Below, piece after piece: positions 46,001 through 49,714 of a DNA stretch of 64,000 nt. The first letter of the stretch is position 1, and every line of letters starts with the position of its first letter. Origin of the DNA: Haliclystus octoradiatus. Its lineage: Eukaryota; Cnidaria; Staurozoa; Stauromedusae; Haliclystidae. A program made the position numbers and the translations under genes. The stretch lies in NCBI GenBank assembly GCA_916610825.1, contig OU744451.1, positions 20,547,482 to 20,611,481 on the forward strand, read 5' to 3'. The notes beneath the pieces are model-generated. The model saw only the letters and a program-made list of their open reading frames with translations, ran no database searches and was not told where the DNA came from.

Positions 46001-46938
46001 ACCAGTTCGATTATTTGATTTTTGCTACAGTACTATGTTCAAATCGCGTTTTCGTTGCCTGTTAATCTGTTAGATCTGCTTCTCTTTGCCACTCGATTAA
46101 CTTTTTTTGCTGTTACTTATATGATATGTCTAGATTTTTACTATCGATATATATGTTCTATTACTTTAAATATAACCATACAATGTCTTAGCTGCGTTAT
46201 TGAGTTGATTTTTGCTGAAATAAAACTACCTTTTACGTGAAATAAAATTAGAGAGCACTTGGGTTTTGCTATCAAACAATAGAAACGCGACGCAACAAAG
46301 CATGTCGTGACATGGCGGTTCCAAAAAGCAAAACAAAATCAATGCGTGGAATGATATTTTCTTCCGATACCCAAAGCAAAAGAAAAATTTGAAAAACAAA
46401 TGCCGTTAGGTATAACTATTTGCAATTATCTATCAGTTGATATGTTATTTGATTCATTTGGTCTTGACATGGCCTAGAAAATTGCGAAAACCAACCGCAA
46501 ACACACATGCACAAAGACATTGGCATTTATAGGTATAGATTATGTCAGGAAATATCATATGAGGTGAACACATGTATGTGAGAGTGCTCAATGTTTGTTA
46601 AGGCAGAACATAATATATAATAGACACAAAGATGATGCAAAAGCCTTTTTCGTTACTCGGAAAACCGTCCGATGATCGCATAATAAACGCGTTAAACTCT
46701 TATTATCGGGGAGATATTTTGCCTCATCTTTGTCTCAATTCTAAATACTTATGTCATACAATAGATATGTTAAATAATTATGCCACAGATATATTAGAAA
46801 TATTTCACATAATTATATCATGTATGTCTTTGTTTTGTTTAGACAAATGATAAATTATTAAGAACACCAGAAATGCTTATGAAAACAAGACAGATCCCTA
46901 AAACAGAAGAGCAATCTCAAAGTGACACCGGTGTTTAA
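3929..46938 (+). CDS. Adhesion-class (B2) seven-transmembrane receptor with VWC-like and LDLa modules, 20 exons
   Basis: Spliced gene; the coding exons sum to 2190 nt (729 residues plus stop). Order by residue: signal peptide 1-22; Thr-rich linker to about 51; VWC-like module 52-116; second Cys-rich module 117-174; LDL-receptor class A repeat 175-221, ending CDGKHDCADKTDEENC; Cys-bearing linker 222-259; helical stalk 260-428; membrane segments near 429-454, 462-484, 497-525, 538-560, 573-600, 617-639 and 646-668; tail 669-729. The conserved cysteines of TM3 (about 496) and of ECL2 (about 568, before the Trp) and the TM7 sequence GIGFFIFHCVL are class B2 hallmarks. Such receptors bind matrix or cell-surface partners and signal through G proteins at the plasma membrane. 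No GPS motif (C-x-W ... H-L/M-T) was found. The ligand is unknown. The ATG at 3929 is chosen because it directly begins the signal peptide. The last residues DTGV look like a class I PDZ ligand. Confidence 0.85.
4591..4980. repeat. MITE family B, copy 1 (about 390 bp)
   Basis: The ends are inverted repeats: GTTAGTCTGGGTTACAC with ACCGCGATTCTTTTGC on the left, and their complements on the right around AACGCGGTCTGTAACGCAGG. Both arms contain AAAAGAATAGGGTCTRTGTG. A second copy, inverted, lies at 18245-18857. Superfamily not known. Confidence 0.7.
5650..5844 (+). CDS. Receptor exon 2: VWC-like cysteine module
   Basis: Bounded by TTTTTATTAG and C|GTAAGC, phase 1 to phase 1. It encodes C-x-F-x-G-x-x-Y, then CARCNCQSTRIEC, then C-x3-C. 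The spacing resembles von Willebrand factor type C domains. The symmetrical phase suits an exon-shuffled extracellular module. Confidence 0.75.
5991..6261. repeat. MITE family A, long complete copy
   Basis: Begins CCCCTGCGAAAACAGTTCAG and ends AACTGTTTTTTGCAGGGG, a perfect-ended inverted repeat. About 250 bp between hold many GTTCATGAAC-type units. This is the longest intact-ended copy. Confidence 0.85.
7102..7324 (-). repeat. tRNA-derived SINE (family 2) with poly(A) tail
   Basis: On the minus strand the head reads GCGGCCTTGGTATAGTGG, with box A-like TGGTTAGAGCGTTGG and box B-like GGGTTCAATCCC. Next comes a body with GTCAGGAAGGGCATCCGG, a motif I recall from several metazoan SINEs. It ends in a 19-nt A run (T run at 7102-7120 on the plus strand). 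The same head occurs at 58338. Confidence 0.75.
7330..8345 (-). mobile_element. Ty3-type LTR retroelement fossil (integrase region)
   Basis: The minus-strand frames show an integrase zinc-binding part, a catalytic-core part (VHRDLFEYGGTTWF, then HPDNGPQ) and a C-terminal part near 7380-7570. Only this fragment is present and no LTRs were seen. It is old and broken. A SINE abuts its left side. Confidence 0.7.
8518..8691 (+). CDS. Receptor exon 3: second Cys-rich module
   Basis: Acceptor TTATGTAG, donor G|GTGTGT, phase 1 to 1, 58 codons. It reads RCQNPVTFACNSFTNNVSW, then GCQYTCNN, AWCQRLL and FCVASCP: eight cysteines. I do not recognise the family. It does not look like EGF or LDLa. Confidence 0.75.
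9228..9412. repeat. MITE family A copy
   Basis: Starts CCCCTGCAAAAACAGTTCAG and ends AGTTTTTCGCAGTGG. The body has repeated CAGTTCATGAA units and the central AACGTTACATGACCCC / GGAGCCATTTAACGTT motif. It lies between exons 3 and 4. Confidence 0.8.
9509..9602. repeat. MITE family A copy, short
   Basis: CCTGTGCAAAAACAGTTC at one end and AACTGTTTTCCACAGGGG at the other, about 94 bp. Ends less than 100 bp before exon 4. Confidence 0.75.
9690..9830 (+). CDS. Receptor exon 4: LDL-receptor class A repeat
   Basis: Acceptor TTTCTATAG, donor C|GTATGT, phase 1 to 1, 47 codons. CDGKHDCADKTDEENC carries the D-x-S/T-D-E-x-x-C calcium-binding signature of LDLa domains. The N-terminal half (VFTFCKQKVAIVYHHELC) is slightly atypical and shows one cysteine fewer than the canonical six. 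Confidence 0.85.
9925..10122. repeat. MITE family A copy, degenerate
   Basis: Diverged units (GTTCATGAACACC, TAGTTCATGAATG, CATTTAACGTTCATGAACC) starting at TTGCCTGCAAAAATG. The right end is decayed. Confidence 0.6.
10760..11122 (-). repeat. tRNA-derived SINE (family 1), copy 1
   Basis: The minus strand starts GGGGTGATTAGCTCAGTTGG with box A, then box B GTGGTTCAAATCCCCC about 50 nt on. A roughly 300-nt body follows. Copies lie at 24675-24864 and 39030-39401 in the same orientation. Confidence 0.8.
12062..12072. repeat. Left target-site duplication of the LINE
   Basis: ACATGTTAGTA, identical to 15698-15708. In the DIRS fossil it encodes HVS of the NLHVS motif, so the empty site can be read directly. 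Confidence 0.8.
12561..13406 (+). CDS. LINE AP-type endonuclease region
   Basis: From ATG at 12561. It has the ordered APE signatures CHLNIQGL, AITETWL, GCGIAVYI, CYRPP, CGDFNI, LIDHIYVN and SDHDLIY, all expected for a catalytic exo/endo-phosphatase fold that nicks target DNA. The frame ends at TAG 13404. The polypeptide apparently continued in another frame from about 13430, so the end reflects a frameshift rather than a natural stop. Confidence 0.85.
   Translation: MGEKLNGLSSLTPLKEHLNNLPRGFVNCHLNIQGLNSDFKQSEISLALHMSRVDIFAITETWLSPKMDSSLLDIPGYTLYRKDRNDGRKGCGIAVYISSRIEVKVRDDLNILQSEISELLWIEITFKSAKRRLIGICYRPPDIDINILADCISTATSSSVETLICGDFNISLNDRTDKKKASFLINDMNFKQLIKDPTRLAFNNKTNKSSQTLIDHIYVNEPKHFQQSGVIPSCLSDHDLIYTVRRHYRETSKYNSSNWVKYRSYRKLDPEQFLKIYQNRL
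13430..15478 (+). pseudogene. LINE reverse transcriptase region
   Basis: One reading frame, interrupted by TAA at 13766 and TAA at 13898, then open from 13901 to 15478. Reverse-transcriptase blocks: FKKGDKRLTTNYRPISVLP, LDFAKAFDKVHHELL, PQGSVLGPLLF and catalytic YADDTTLYLA. The C-terminal part (AISFYGSKVWNNLPSDIR) is the tail common to Jockey/CR1-type elements. Replication by target-primed reverse transcription is the known family role. With two stops this copy should be inactive. Confidence 0.85.
15698..15708. repeat. Right target-site duplication of the LINE
   Basis: Second copy of ACATGTTAGTA, followed directly by CCGTAGTTTCGAGG, where DIRS reverse-transcriptase homology resumes. Confidence 0.8.
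17095..17535. repeat. Insert in the DIRS fossil, family shared with 48008-48565
   Basis: Recombinase homology pauses here. Both ends match a sequence at 48008-48565: TAAAGAGGTGTTAATCGCG against TTAAAGAGGTGTCAGTCGCG, and GAGTGAGACCCAAAATTAG against GAGTGAGACACAAAAGTAA. A transposon remnant of unknown type. Confidence 0.45.
18245..18857. repeat. MITE family B, copy 2 (inverted, with extra internal sequence)
   Basis: Its reverse complement matches copy 1 over GAATAGGGTCTGYGTGA, GGAAATTTCTGATCGAT and AATAAATTCATCACCTCTG. About 200 bp in the middle are absent from copy 1. Confidence 0.65.
19417..19511. repeat. Left terminal inverted repeat of the Academ-like element
   Basis: AGAAAAAAATGGTATAAAGC is an exact match to the complement of the right end. 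Near its inner end CATATCCAAAATCCGC also matches, with one difference. The middle is less similar. Confidence 0.75.
20079..20432. repeat. Possible hAT-like MITE nested in the Academ-like element
   Basis: Left end AGGGCAATCCACAAATAGTAC and the complement of the right end AGGGTCATTCCAAAAGAGTAC form an imperfect inverted repeat about 350 bp apart. No target duplication was confirmed. Confidence 0.35.
20760..23526 (+). pseudogene. Academ-like transposase (Cys8, XPG-like and CXC-like parts), inactivated
   Basis: ATG at 20760. N-terminus: CCVICNNNFERTESIKVSRKG ends in a Cys pair far downstream (HKKCRRDF); then CVFCSKSA through HKDCHDRF, together eight or more Cys. Middle: VTVIADDTDVLVLLIHHW and HAWSGCDTTAATFGHGK, the acidic core resembling XPG/FEN nucleases. 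C-terminus: CKCKMSSKNPCANNICSCRK and CSDCMGESCCN, a CXC-like cluster. The reading is interrupted by stops at 21042 and 23238 and by about four frame changes (near 21650 in an A run, 21885, 22160 and 23000). Its role would be excision and integration of the element in the nucleus. Family assignment rests on memory of domain architecture. Confidence 0.6.
23980..24076. repeat. Right terminal inverted repeat of the Academ-like element
   Basis: Contains GCGGATTTTGAATATG and GCTTTATACCATTTTTTTCT, the complements of the left repeat. The arm is a little over 90 bp long. Confidence 0.75.
24212..24302. repeat. MITE family A, minimal copy (91 bp)
   Basis: TCCCTGCGAAAAATTTCAGG at the left and CTGAACTGTTTTTCGCAGGG at the right around a single AACGTTAAATGGCCCC centre. 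It shows the shortest form of the family. Confidence 0.85.
24515..24633. repeat. MITE family A copy
   Basis: CTTTGCGAAAACAGTTCAGG ... GAACTCCTTGGCTGTTTTTC. Moderately diverged. Confidence 0.75.
24675..24864 (-). repeat. tRNA-derived SINE (family 1), 3'-short copy
   Basis: Matches the head half of the copies at 10760 and 39030 (CTACTCACAATTTAATTGCC, ACTCATTTGATGTTT, GAGTTGACC). The tRNA-like head near 24800-24864 is more decayed. Confidence 0.65.
25032..25144 (+). CDS. Receptor exon 5: Cys-containing linker
   Basis: Acceptor CTATCTGCAG and donor AAT|GTAAGT after a 15.2-kb transposon-filled intron. It switches from phase 1 to phase 0. It encodes RVFTRACIGLNNSEPTSRLA followed by SCNCVPKD: three cysteines leading into the stalk. 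Confidence 0.75.
25514..25693. repeat. MITE family A copy, degenerate
   Basis: ACCCCTACAAAAGTATTAG through CCATTTAACCTTCTTGAACTG; several GTTCATGAAC-like units remain. Confidence 0.6.
25868..26066. repeat. MITE family A copy, rich in palindromic units
   Basis: CCCCTGCGAAAAAGTTCAGG to GGATTTTTTCACAGGGG, with a dense run of GTTCATGAACTGTTCATGAA. The adjacent copy begins almost at once, so the two sit head to tail. Confidence 0.8.
26070..26204. repeat. MITE family A copy adjacent to the previous one
   Basis: ACCCTGCAATAAACCGTCCAGG to TGAATTGTTTTTTGCAGTGG, starting four bases after the copy at 25868-26066. Confidence 0.75.
27167..27313. repeat. Fold-back (hairpin) element 1
   Basis: Two arms of about 65 bp: CACTGAGAATTATCAGGCC and CGTGTTATCCGCC on the left are matched by their complements on the right, around a short GAAGTCGTAGGC loop. 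The whole could fold into one long hairpin. It is noticeably more GC-rich than its surroundings. Confidence 0.75.
27978..28151 (+). CDS. Receptor exon 6: start of the helical stalk
   Basis: Acceptor TTTTTAG, donor GAG|GTTTGA, phase 0 to 0. It encodes SPSEIIKEAERLFSVANRSL, then AVLQLMEIVNQTEWNS: amphipathic helices with N-glycosylation sequons. Similar helices precede the GPS in GAIN domains. Confidence 0.75.
28190..28357. repeat. MITE family A copy just after receptor exon 6
   Basis: TTCCCTGAAAATAACGACTC to CCTAAACTGTTTTCCCCAGGG, starting less than 40 bp after the exon 6 donor. Confidence 0.75.
28803..28859 (+). CDS. Receptor exon 7: 19-codon stalk exon
   Basis: Acceptor CATCTTATAG, donor CGA|GTGAGT, phase 0 to 0. 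It reads ITEAFLGYPERLCFTSEDR and keeps the frame with both neighbours. Confidence 0.7.
28902..29011. repeat. MITE family A copy just after receptor exon 7
   Basis: CTCCTGCTAAAAACAGTTCAG to CTGGACTGTTTTTCCTAGGGG, about 45 bp after the exon 7 donor. Confidence 0.75.
29164..29290. repeat. Possible CAGTGTACCCCG (pogo-type) MITE fragment
   Basis: CAGTGTACCCCGTTAATATC and an internal TCCGGTTAATATCACAACC recall pogo/Tc1-type termini. No clean opposite end was found. Confidence 0.35.
29421..29503 (+). CDS. Receptor exon 8: stalk
   Basis: Acceptor TTTGCCTCTAG, donor GA|GTAAGT, phase 0 to 2. It encodes QSADTLVSNISQLAARYFVQ and a few more helical residues. Confidence 0.75.
30070..30720. repeat. MITE family C, copy 1, split by a family A insertion
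   Basis: Left part (GCAGGTTTCTCCGGGCAAATTG) and right part (the complement of GGCAGGATTCTCCGGGCAGC) are inverted repeats of each other, and both match the complete copy at 50697-51150. A family A copy (30243-30470) interrupts it just before GTGCTTCTATGGATTCG. Confidence 0.75.
30243..30470. repeat. MITE family A copy nested in MITE family C
   Basis: CTCCTGCAAGAACAGTTCAG to CTGAACTGTTTTTCGCAAGGG. Many tandem palindromic units are present. It is younger than the element it interrupts. Confidence 0.85.
31440..33650 (+). mobile_element. 5'-truncated LINE with decayed reverse transcriptase
   Basis: It starts between the endonuclease and reverse-transcriptase regions (SEAAFWKDEIEGANCSRDFW near 31747). 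Then RGNYRPISLLSIPSKVLEG near 32250, IIFLDFRKAFDSV near 32455, PQGSLLGPRLF near 32640 and FADDTECYYV near 32727. The C-terminal tail runs to 33562 (FKYRAAVIWNRLPETLK). The frame changes several times and holds several stops (e.g. 32053, 32125, 32397), so it is dead. It ends in an A-run near 33660, with CATA repeats beyond. Confidence 0.8.
34539..34635 (+). CDS. Receptor exon 9: stalk
   Basis: Acceptor TATATTTCAG, weaker donor ACA|GTTAAG, phase 2 to 0. It encodes EPEKLPTLTALTSNSVDLFM and further helical residues. Confidence 0.7.
35330..35795 (+). mobile_element. 3' end of a LINE with (ATG)n tail
   Basis: The open frame to 35603 reads YTDAHKWNDLPSAMKE and KCILKNHMME, the C-terminal tail typical of CR1/Jockey-type reverse transcriptases. 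About 190 bp of 3' UTR follow, ending AATAAATGATGATGATGATG, a microsatellite-like tail as used by that group. Confidence 0.7.
36262..36380. repeat. MITE family A copy
   Basis: CCCCTGAAAAAATAGTTCAGG, GATGTTAAATGGCTTC and TTCATGAACTGTTCATGACC. The right end is replaced by unrelated sequence. Confidence 0.7.
36928..36969 (+). CDS. Receptor exon 10: 42-bp exon before the first membrane exon
   Basis: Acceptor TGCATTTTAG, donor GAG|GTATGT, phase 0 to 0, 14 codons (EFLNTSIQSSSRLE). It fits exactly between exons 9 and 11. It has no GPS cysteines. Being in phase, it could also be optionally spliced. Confidence 0.65.
37091..37195. repeat. MITE family A core, ends lost
   Basis: GAGTTCATGAACTATTCATG, then AACTGTTCATGAACA and GTTCCTGAACGTGAAATCGCC, lying between exons 10 and 11. 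Confidence 0.65.
37403..37536 (+). CDS. Receptor exon 11: juxtamembrane helix and TM1
   Basis: Acceptor TTTCAATCAG, donor AG|GTGAGT. A charged helix (IRKIEIDEIIENIKVRRR) leads straight into TM1 (LIIIEVVTTSIALIAIIATL and on). In a standard adhesion receptor the GPS and tethered agonist would lie here; neither is visible. Confidence 0.8.
37685..37840. repeat. MITE family A, very degenerate copy
   Basis: AACGTGAAATAGCCAGC, AAACAGTTAATGAATTG and GGCAATTGCATATTCC retain the order of family A motifs. This is the rightmost copy I can recognise. Confidence 0.45.
37904..38018 (+). CDS. Receptor exon 12: TM2
   Basis: Acceptor TTACAATGCAG, donor AAG|GTATTT, phase 2 to 0. RIPRSTRLLLHQNLLVAYGL is the ICL1-TM2 pattern of class B2 receptors. 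Confidence 0.85.
38143..38296 (+). CDS. Receptor exon 13: TM3 and start of TM4
   Basis: Acceptor GATTGATTTCAG, donor G|GTATGT, phase 0 to 1. IPCAVFVSLFHYFLLASFTW, followed by MLLEGIH, is the classic adhesion TM3 with its conserved Cys. It then enters TM4 with GLYIISGWG. Confidence 0.88.
38380..38720. repeat. Repeat family F, copy 1
   Basis: TATAATAATATTAGTCAATTC, CGAAAGAAAAAATATTT and TCAGGCTCTTTTCGTC match the copy at 42460-42770 in the same orientation. Type unknown. Confidence 0.5.
39030..39401 (-). repeat. tRNA-derived SINE (family 1), copy 3
   Basis: Matches 10760-11122 along its length (GACACTGCAGATCAATTTCA, GTGCCCGTACC, TTCCATCTGCCATC). The minus-strand head AGCTCAGATGGCAGAGCAGC is tRNA-like. 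Lies between exons 13 and 14. Confidence 0.8.
39468..39534 (+). CDS. Receptor exon 14: TM4
   Basis: Acceptor TTGCTTTAG, donor AC|GTAAGT, phase 1 to 2. It encodes IPLLILGILYSIDHMAFTNS, completing TM4 and entering ECL2. Confidence 0.82.
39755..40085. repeat. Repeat family D, copy 1
   Basis: GGGGGGTTATCTTCAATACTG, GGGGACGTGCCATTTT, GGGTCCATATT and CAGCTGAGAAATA also occur at 41945-42260, with repeated TTTTTGGGTA in both. Type unknown. Confidence 0.6.
40347..40407 (+). CDS. Receptor exon 15: ECL2 and TM5 start
   Basis: Acceptor CGTTCTAG, donor TGT|GTGAGT, phase 2 to 0. CLNLASKVWLIRIPILSIIC carries the ECL2 Cys and the Trp conserved in this class. Confidence 0.82.
40799..40884 (+). CDS. Receptor exon 16: TM5 end and ICL3
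   Basis: Acceptor TATTTTACAG, donor AG|GTTAGT, phase 0 to 2. It encodes INFVMGTVVLGTIVQQQRKK and a basic third intracellular loop. Confidence 0.82.
41602..41722 (+). CDS. Receptor exon 17: TM6 and start of TM7
   Basis: Acceptor GTTTTAG, donor ACT|GTAAGT. SLAKAFLVLSPLLGFFWIF is a typical TM6 with the LxGxxW-like core; AFAYMSTITNGIT opens TM7. Confidence 0.85.
41945..42260. repeat. Repeat family D, copy 2, ending in a poly(C) run
   Basis: GGGGGGATAACTCCACTATG, GGAGACGTGCCACTTT, TCCATATT and CAGCTCAGAAAAA parallel copy 1. It ends in about 17 consecutive C after GTGGCA (about 42242-42258). Lies between exons 17 and 18. Confidence 0.6.
42460..42770. repeat. Repeat family F, copy 2
   Basis: Shares TATAATAATATAAGTCAATC, CGAAAGAAAAAATATTT and CAGGCCTTTTTCATCC with 38380-38720. 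It lies shortly after a family D copy, whereas at 38-40 kb the order F-D is reversed. Confidence 0.5.
43179..43220 (+). CDS. Receptor exon 18: 42-bp TM7 exon
   Basis: Acceptor CTTTTCAG, donor CAA|GTAAGA, phase 0 to 0. GIGFFIFHCVLDKQ is the hallmark end of adhesion-receptor TM7. Confidence 0.85.
44427..44510 (+). CDS. Receptor exon 19: cytoplasmic tail
   Basis: Acceptor TTTAAG, donor CAG|GTATAA, phase 0 to 0. It encodes VQTKAKYSNSKLIQLLSRD and a Ser/Thr-rich end (TSSTAAQSQ). Confidence 0.7.
44987..45216. repeat. Fold-back (hairpin) element 2
   Basis: Arms of about 90 bp: GCAATTGGTGCACAG, CTATGAGCTATTAATATT, GAAGGCATCA and TTACGAGCCGCCT at the left, their complements at the right, around a loop with AAACTCAAAGGTG. 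The sequence ACGAGCCGCC recurs alone near 47710. Confidence 0.8.
46843..46938 (+). CDS. Receptor exon 20: tail end and stop
   Basis: Acceptor TTTTGTTTAG; 31 codons to TAA. It opens TNDKLLRTPEMLMK, shared with the paralogue exon at 366-470, and ends SQSDTGV. Confidence 0.8.
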   Translation, partial: TNDKLLRTPEMLMKTRQIPKTEEQSQSDTGV

Positions 46939-46997
46939 GATAATGGCCAATCAAAATCAAAACAACAAGAAATGAGCGAAAGTATCGCTGGCTGAAA

Positions 46998-47003
46998 AAT
47001 AAA
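46998..47003 (+). terminator. Candidate polyadenylation signal of the receptor gene
   Basis: AATAAA 60 bp after the stop codon; another AATAAA-like tract lies near 47107. The cleavage site cannot be read from the sequence. Confidence 0.4.
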
Positions 47004-48007
47004 CAAATAATCAACTATATTCACGAAAACTGTGCTGGCTGCAGTATTAAATCTTCATTCATCTACACATCAATTTAAATAATACTGTTTTTTTTACGTT
47101 TTAATACAATAAAACGATTATTAATATTTATAGGTCATCAGGATTTTATTTATTACAGCATTTCATTCTTTGGGACTTACATACATACTATTTATACTTT
47201 GTGGAAAAGATAAATATTGTCACTCTATTTTTAAATAATTTTACTATTTTCTTGCTTACATGTATAGTGTCTGTCGATAGGTTACATTTTTTTGAAGTGT
47301 CGGATGAATGAAATCTAGAATGTTTAATTTTTGACTCTCATTTTATATAAATGCTCTGTTTAATTTCATTGAGCACTATACCAAGAACTGGTGTGGAACA
47401 ATCCACCTAATAATATTATTATATCATTATTATTATAGTGTGTGTCGATAAATATTGATATCATCATATTTTTCATATATAAATTATATATATCTCATAT
47501 TAATGCGTCTAACTAACAATTGTTGAATGATCATCATAGTTGGTATAACAGGAACAGTGCAATATATTATCCATAATTTCAGAGTAATGAAAAACGTAAA
47601 AATTATATATACTCCTGGAATACTCCATAATACTTGTTGGCCTTAATTGGAATTTAATGCATGAGATATGTGTAAAAAGATGTGAGACAAAAGAAAGGCA
47701 TTGGAAATCACGAGCCGCCGCGGTAAGTGATTTAAGCTTTTCGAGTGTCTCATCTCTAGCATATTTAAATTCAAACTACGAACGAATAACTAGCACATTT
47801 TTCTCTTATATAGAAGACTGAATTTGAATTAATTAGATTCGAATAAAACGCACAGTCTTCTATTTTCACTGACGTATTTCTGATTTATGAAATTTTGCCA
47901 TCGACATTAAATACGAACGTTTCGGGTCTTTCGCTGTGGTTGTATAGTCTCTGCGCGCTTTCTCTGCATAATGGATGGGGATTAGAAATACCTTTGTCTG
48001 GGAAAGT
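47004..48007. other. Intergenic AT-rich sequence after the receptor gene
   Basis: No gene seen. There is a short match to fold-back element 2 (CACGAGCCGCCGCGG near 47708). Confidence 0.5.
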
Positions 48008-48565
48008 CTTAAAGAGGTGTCAGTCGCGTAAACACTTACAAATAAATAAAATCGAAAACTAATAACTTCTAACTTTAGACCGTTTAGAGATCTATCTATC
48101 TGTCTAGCTAATGTTTTTTGATAAGAAAATGCAACGAGATTGTATTTATTTGAAAGATTAAACCGTCGCTAAACACACAAAAGGTTCCTTGAAATCTCTA
48201 GTGTTTAAATAGATGCATTGCGTCTGAGTAATCTTATAAGAAATCAGATATTTCTTGTCAATTTTATTTCTACTTTCATAATTTGTATTATTATATTATT
48301 ATCCTTTGCATATTTTATCAAATTAACCCATATTAATAGTTCTTTAATAAATTGTTAACTTTAACTTGGAAGCAATGAAGCAATCGAAATGTTAATTGTT
48401 ACTATGAATAAAAATTTAATACTATATTCGATGAATTTTCTTATCAAATCAACTCCAAAGTAGCTTTTTATAAGACTAATGTTTTTTCCGCTGCTTTTTC
48501 TTGTGGGACGAGTTCCTGGTAGAGGAAAAAGAGTGAGACACAAAAGTAACCCAAAAGGATTAACT
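48008..48565. repeat. Repeat sharing both ends with the insert at 17095-17535
   Basis: Starts TTAAAGAGGTGTCAGTCGCG and ends around GAGTGAGACACAAAAG. The middle differs in length. Probably a non-autonomous transposon; no terminal inverted repeat was established. Confidence 0.45.
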
Positions 48566-49690
48566 GTGGACGTGACACCAGATGTTACGAGAAATGTAGT
48601 TATGGTGCTAGGTTTTATTTAGAAAGATTGAATTCACGTGTCAATCATCTTGGACTTTCTGTGTTAGAAAATTTATCGCTTGATAAAGCAGCACAATAGT
48701 CTAAAATTCTAATCAATTTGGGATACTTATTTGCCATATTCGTTAATAGAAGAAATCTTCGTAATAACTTTGACAACAAGAAAGTTTTACATGTGCAATA
48801 GTTTGGAAAAAACGCTTGGCCTTGTCGAGATGGTGGGATGTTCCTTGGAGTTCAGTTTATAGTAGATAGGATCATCCTACCTGAGCGATAGGATAATCGT
48901 AACTGCTATGAAGATCCTTCTTCCTTGTAACAATGATAAAAAAATCAGAAAGGAAGATCCCAGTAGGCCCTTACGAACGTAAGCGGAAGATGTAATCGAA
49001 AAGGTAATAAACTATGATGATGAATACCTTGAAAAAGAACGCAGCACGCACACGCTATAAGAACGCAAGTTACAAACACCCAACAAGTATGGTAATTTTG
49101 TGTAACAAACAAAGCGCTAACTGTTCTCCATTATTTGTTTTTATTGATTATAGTTATATTGGTTATTAAGATATCTATATATATTAAAAAGATTACTCAA
49201 TGTCTGTTAATATATTTTATTAGATCATTTTGGATGATACAATGATTATAATCCTCGAAGGAAATAAAAATACTAAACTAAATTATTATTACATCTATGC
49301 TACGTATCTATGATGGACAAATATATATGACGTTGATAATAAAAAGTCAATTTTGAAATCTCCCTGTCTACTTTACACCAAATATCTACTGTATCTTTAG
49401 AGTATGAAATACCAATCTTTATATATAGGTAATGCTTTCTTTGAGTATTATCTGTAAACTCTTCGATCACAGTCAAACCACATGATTAACGTAACTTGTA
49501 GCCTAAAACAATAAATGTAACCTATTAGAATTAGCCCCATTGTTGGGCCTACGCATTGGCTGAAGGTTGTTCAGGAAATACTGCGGGTTAAAGTTGTTTA
49601 ATACAATACAGCTCTAGAAAAGGAAAATTTATTTTATATTGGTTTTTGCTTGACATATACCAAGAATAGTCGTCAGAGTAATACACATTC
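48566..49690. other. Intergenic, nothing recognised
   Basis: AT-rich sequence without supportable genes or repeats. Confidence 0.5.
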
Positions 49691-49714
49691 CGTAACAGAT
49701 TATAATGTTTATGA

